From contig JADNYV010000354.1 in the NCBI GenBank assembly GCA_015501055.1, positions 1 through 35,226 of the forward strand: a stretch of 35,226 nucleotides of DNA, read 5' to 3'. The stretch is from Mucidula mucida (Eukaryota > Basidiomycota > Agaricomycetes > Agaricales > Physalacriaceae). The notes below the pieces were generated by a model that saw only the letters and a list, made by a program, of their open reading frames with translations, searched no databases and was not told the DNA's origin. The translations under genes were made by a program, and so were the position numbers. Shown one piece after another: positions 32,111 through 35,226 of this stretch (position 1 is the stretch's first letter; each line of letters opens with the position of its first letter).

Positions 32111-33040
32111 ATGTCCAACAAAGCACCCAAAACCGCTCCTCACACACCCGCTCATCACGCCGATGTCAAAATCAAAGGCCGATCCCTTGTCAACAAGCCT
32201 TACGACTATGACGGGGACAAGTCCAAGTACAAGAGCTGGTGGCGATCGATGTTCACATACATCCGTGACAAGAAGAACAACCTCACATCTGACTCCGAAA
32301 GGATCGATGTTGTTCTCTCCTACATCCGAGGAGATCATGTAGATGCATGGGTCTAGAACTACTCGGACCAGAACTTCGACGAGGAAGAAGAGGAATGGAC
32401 AGTCTCTTGGACGGAGTTCAAGGAAGACTTAAAGGAGCGATTTGTGGATTCCAACCTCGCGCGAGACGCGCAAGACCAGATCGAGCGGTTGCGCCAGGGG
32501 CAAGACACCGCTCAAGACTTCTTCCAGAAGTTCGAGGTCCTGCTCACTCAGGCAGGATACTCAAAGGATGACGCATTCGTCGTACAACTTCTCGAGACCA
32601 ATGTCAACGAGAAGATCATCGACCAGATCTATGGCAGCCGAGACGGGTTGCCAGAGAAGTACAAGGATTGGAAGGCACAGATCCTTCAGATTGATCAGCT
32701 ATGGAGAAGGCGGGCGGCGAGCAAGAGGTCCGGCATGCAGTCCCGGCCTCAAGCTCCGCAGGTGGCTACATCGAGAGCTAATCCTACAAACCCACCTCCA
32801 ACACCAATCACACGACGAGATGCTACCGGTGTTATCTATGGAGGAGCCGGCAGGCCGATGGACATCGACAACGCACGTCGAAGAGGACTTTGCTTCAGCT
32901 GCGGCGAACACGGCCACGTCAGCAGGTTCTGTCCGAAGAAGGGTCAACCCCAGACCATTCGGGGTTTATGGACCGAGATGAATGACGAGGAGAAGAAGAA
33001 GCTGGCCGAAGAGTTGGGTTTTGCGAAGCTCCCGCAGTAG
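32111..33040 (+). pseudogene. gag: gag of element 3, one in-frame stop
   Basis: MSNKAPKTAPHTP to EELGFAKLPQ, 310 codons. A single stop TAG at 32354 replaces the CAG (Gln) of element 1. The middle holds the retrotransposon gag region (RDAQDQIERLRQGQDTAQDF). The zinc knuckle CFSCGEHGHVSRFC (32891-32932) has the CX2CX4HX4C spacing of nucleic-acid-binding gag proteins. Apart from the stop the frame is intact, so this is the best gag in the window. Confidence 0.9.
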
Positions 33041-33057
33041 ACGCAGTCCTGCCGGAG
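33016..33057 (+). promoter_or_regulatory. -1 ribosomal frameshift signal at the gag-pol junction
   Basis: Heptamer GGGTTTT at 33016-33022 fits X XXY YYZ in gag phase (G GGT TTT). After a 6-nt spacer (33023-33028), CTCCCGCAG (33029-33037) can pair with CTGCCGGAG (33049-33057), 8 of 9 positions, with an 11-nt loop that contains the gag stop. A slip of -1 puts ribosomes in the pol frame, which is open from there. Confidence 0.7.
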
Positions 33058-35226
33058 CAGTCATCAAGGAAAGGGTCGTCAGATGCAGAATCTATTTACA
33101 GTACGGGTACTGAAACATCTAAAATATCATCAACGACTTTACCACCAAAACCTGCGAAAGAAAGATTTGAGCCAAATACGCCCGAGTGGATCGCACAACG
33201 GCTAAGAGAGGATGACGTGTCGAGAGCAGTGGGAATTTTGAGAGCATGAATGCCGGAGCAGAGAGAGAGAGAAGCGACGGAGGAGAAGGTGATGGCGATC
33301 AGAGCGTTGACAAAGGAAGCTGCGGTGGAAGTTGTGACGGAGTTGAAAAAGTCGAGGAAGTACATCCGGGGAACAAAGGGGCAGGACATGAAACTCCGAG
33401 TAACCATAGAGAGCGTACACACAGGCTCTGAATGGGAAACGAGTGCCCTTCTTGACAGTGGAGCAACGGGTTCTTGTGTCAATAAAGAATTTGTCGAGAA
33501 GAACGGACTCCCGATCAAGGAGTTACCGGTCAAGCTCCCTGTCTACAATGCGGATGGAACCCTAAACGAGGGAGGAGCAATTGAAGGTTTTGTGGAGGTC
33601 CGGATGAAGATCGGAGATCACGCCAAAAAGATTGAGTTGGCCATCACCAATCTCGGCAAAACAAGTATCTTTTTGGGGCTAGATTGGCTACGATATCACA
33701 ACCCCACGATCAACTGGACGGAATCCACATTGACCTTTGATCGATGCCCAGACCGCTGCGGCGATCTACCCGAGTACAACTCACCGGAAGATGAAGGAGA
33801 AGACGTAGAAGAGAAGTTGGAAGAGGGAGAGCGTTTGTTCTGGATGGACTGGGACAACTATCGCAAAAGCGGTGAAAAGCTGAGATCACAAGAGCCTTCA
33901 TCCGCTGCTGCACCTTACATTGAGGAATTCTCCGATGTATTTAGCAAGGCAGACTTTGACAAGTTACCGGAGCGAAGACCCTGGGATGACGCAATAGAAC
34001 TTATGCCTGGTTCCAAACCGGTTGACTGCAAGGTCTATCCCCTTAGCCCATCCGAGCAAAAGGCGTTTGATGAGTTTCTGGAAGAAAACATCCGGACGGG
34101 ACGCATACGGCCATCAATTTCACCTATGGCATCACCCTTTTTCTTTGTCAAAAAGAAGGATGGAAGTCTTCGGCCAGTACAAGACTATCGGAAGTTGAAC
34201 GACATGACAATCAAGAACCAATACCCCTTGCCGTTGATCCAGGAGCTTATTGACAAGTTGAAGGGAGCGAAGGTTTTTACAAAGATGGATGTCCAATGGG
34301 TTACAATAACATCCGGATCAAAGAAGGTGATGAGTGGAAAGTGGTGTTTAGAACAAACCAAGGCCTGTTCGAACCCTCAGTCATGTTCTTTGGACTTACA
34401 AACTCGCCGGTGACGTTCCAATTGTTTATGAATCACATTCTAAAGGAATTGATCGGTGAAGGACATGTTATAGTTTACTTAGACGACATACTTATTTTTA
34501 CGAACACGCTGGAAGAACATAGACAGATTGTACAAAGGGTATTAGAAATATTACGAGTAAATAAGTTGTATTTAAAACCTGAGAAATGTAGTTTTGAGAC
34601 ACATACTGTAGACTACTTAGGAGTTATTGTTGGAGGAGGAGAAGTGAAGATGGATCCGGCAAAAGTGGCCGTAGTGAAGGAATGGAAGGAGCCAACAAAG
34701 AAGAAGGAAGTACAGTCATTCCTGGGCTTCTGCAACTTCTACCGACGTTTCATCCGGGGATTTGCGGGAGTAGAGAAGCCATTGACATTGCTAACCGGGA
34801 AGGGCGAGTGGGTTTGGGGCATGGAGCAGCACGAGGCATTTGAGGAGTTGAAGCGGAGGATGACGGAAGAACCCGTTCTGATCGTACCACGGGACGACGG
34901 CAAGTTTCGAGTCGAGGCAGAATCCTCAAACTATGCGAACGGGGCGGTTCTTTCCCAGTTGGTTGACGGAAAATGGAGACCAGTAGCCTTTCGGTCTCGC
35001 GCGCTGAACGAAGTAGAGCGCAATTATGAGATCTACGACAAAGAGATGATGGCTATTATGGACTCGATTGACGACTGGAGACAATATCTCCTTGGAGCAA
35101 AGGAAACGGTGGAGGTGTTTACCGATCATCAAAACCTCCAGTACTTCCGGAAGCCACAGAAGTTGAATCGGAGGCAGGCGAGATGGGTTACGGAGTTAGC
35201 GGAATATGACATACAGATGATTCACA
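33022..35226 (+). pseudogene. pol: pol of element 3 (protease, RT, RNase H), partial
   Basis: The -1 frame is open from the frameshift site to a TGA at 33247, which is followed at once by an in-frame ATG (33250). Protease [10 protein letters not shown] (33448-33477). [18 protein letters not shown], then one G lost from a run at 34298-34300, then an open frame to the window end with [19 protein letters not shown] (34476-34493) and FLGFCNFYRRFI. RNase H: in FRVEAESSNYANGAVLSQ the first catalytic Asp is Glu (elements 1 and 2 keep Asp but have a TGA just before it); FTDHQNLQYF follows. Integrase and chromodomain are outside the window. Confidence 0.9.

Larger units (their letters stand above)
30982..35226 (+). 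mobile_element. Ty3/gypsy chromovirus element 3, best-preserved, cut by window edge
   Basis: LTR4, leader, gag, protease, RT and most of RNase H; the rest lies beyond the window. Three lesions were noted: a gag nonsense codon, TGA in the pol leader, and a one-base loss in RT. Nested in the LINE remnant. Confidence 0.95.

Overview
This is a TE-rich, gene-poor stretch of a fungal nuclear genome, most likely a mushroom-forming basidiomycete (Agaricomycetes). The evidence is the set of short 48-63 nt GT-AG introns, a FunK1-type fungal protein kinase gene, a Tad-like LINE 3' end with a C-terminus common in basidiomycetes, and chromodomain Ty3/gypsy elements. No bacterial-style operon, tRNA, rRNA or CRISPR array was seen.

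Layout. (1) 1-2668: a decayed unit made of R1 (fragment of an unrecognised helical protein), a VPS62-like gene, and the 5' end of a DUF1264/oil-body-associated-protein-like gene. (2) 2669-3197: a 529-bp block almost identical to 29671-30199. (3) 3389-4636: two unrecognised host genes. (4) 5090-5458 (minus): an intact small secreted cysteine protein. (5) About 6600-8060 (minus): a broken gene of unknown family (X). (6) 8103-10690: a second copy of the R1-VPS62-DUF1264 unit, ending against an inverted R1 copy (10691-11100). (7) 11103-21204: a gypsy array, LTR1-element 1-LTR2-truncated element 2-truncated LTR3. (8) 21205-21960: inverted 3' end of a third VPS62-like copy, then a duplicated promoter and 5' end of the FunK1 gene. 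(9) 23430-25675: a damaged paralogue of the secreted protein and a second copy of X. (10) 26336-29199 (minus): the FunK1 gene. (11) 29530-30981 (minus): another R1 copy, then a 5'-truncated LINE with a 23-nt poly(A) tail. (12) 30982-35226: LTR4 and the first two thirds of gypsy element 3, cut off by the window edge.

The clearest mechanistic signals are in the gypsy family. First, gag and pol are in -1 register and joined by a GGGTTTT slippery heptamer in the right phase, a 6-nt spacer and a 9-bp stem-loop (one mismatch). Second, there is no tRNA-type primer site after the LTR. Instead a 13-nt site 2 nt past the LTR is the exact reverse complement of LTR sequence 32 nt after the TATA box, which is the layout expected of Tf1-like self-priming.

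A further point concerns gene quality. All frameshifts in the FunK1 kinase, and those in two other host genes, can be explained by the loss of one base from short homopolymer runs. With six such bases the kinase exons sum to an exact multiple of three, so apparent pseudogenes here may be sequencing artefacts or very recent lesions. The R1/VPS62/DUF1264 copies are broken in other ways and are truly decayed.
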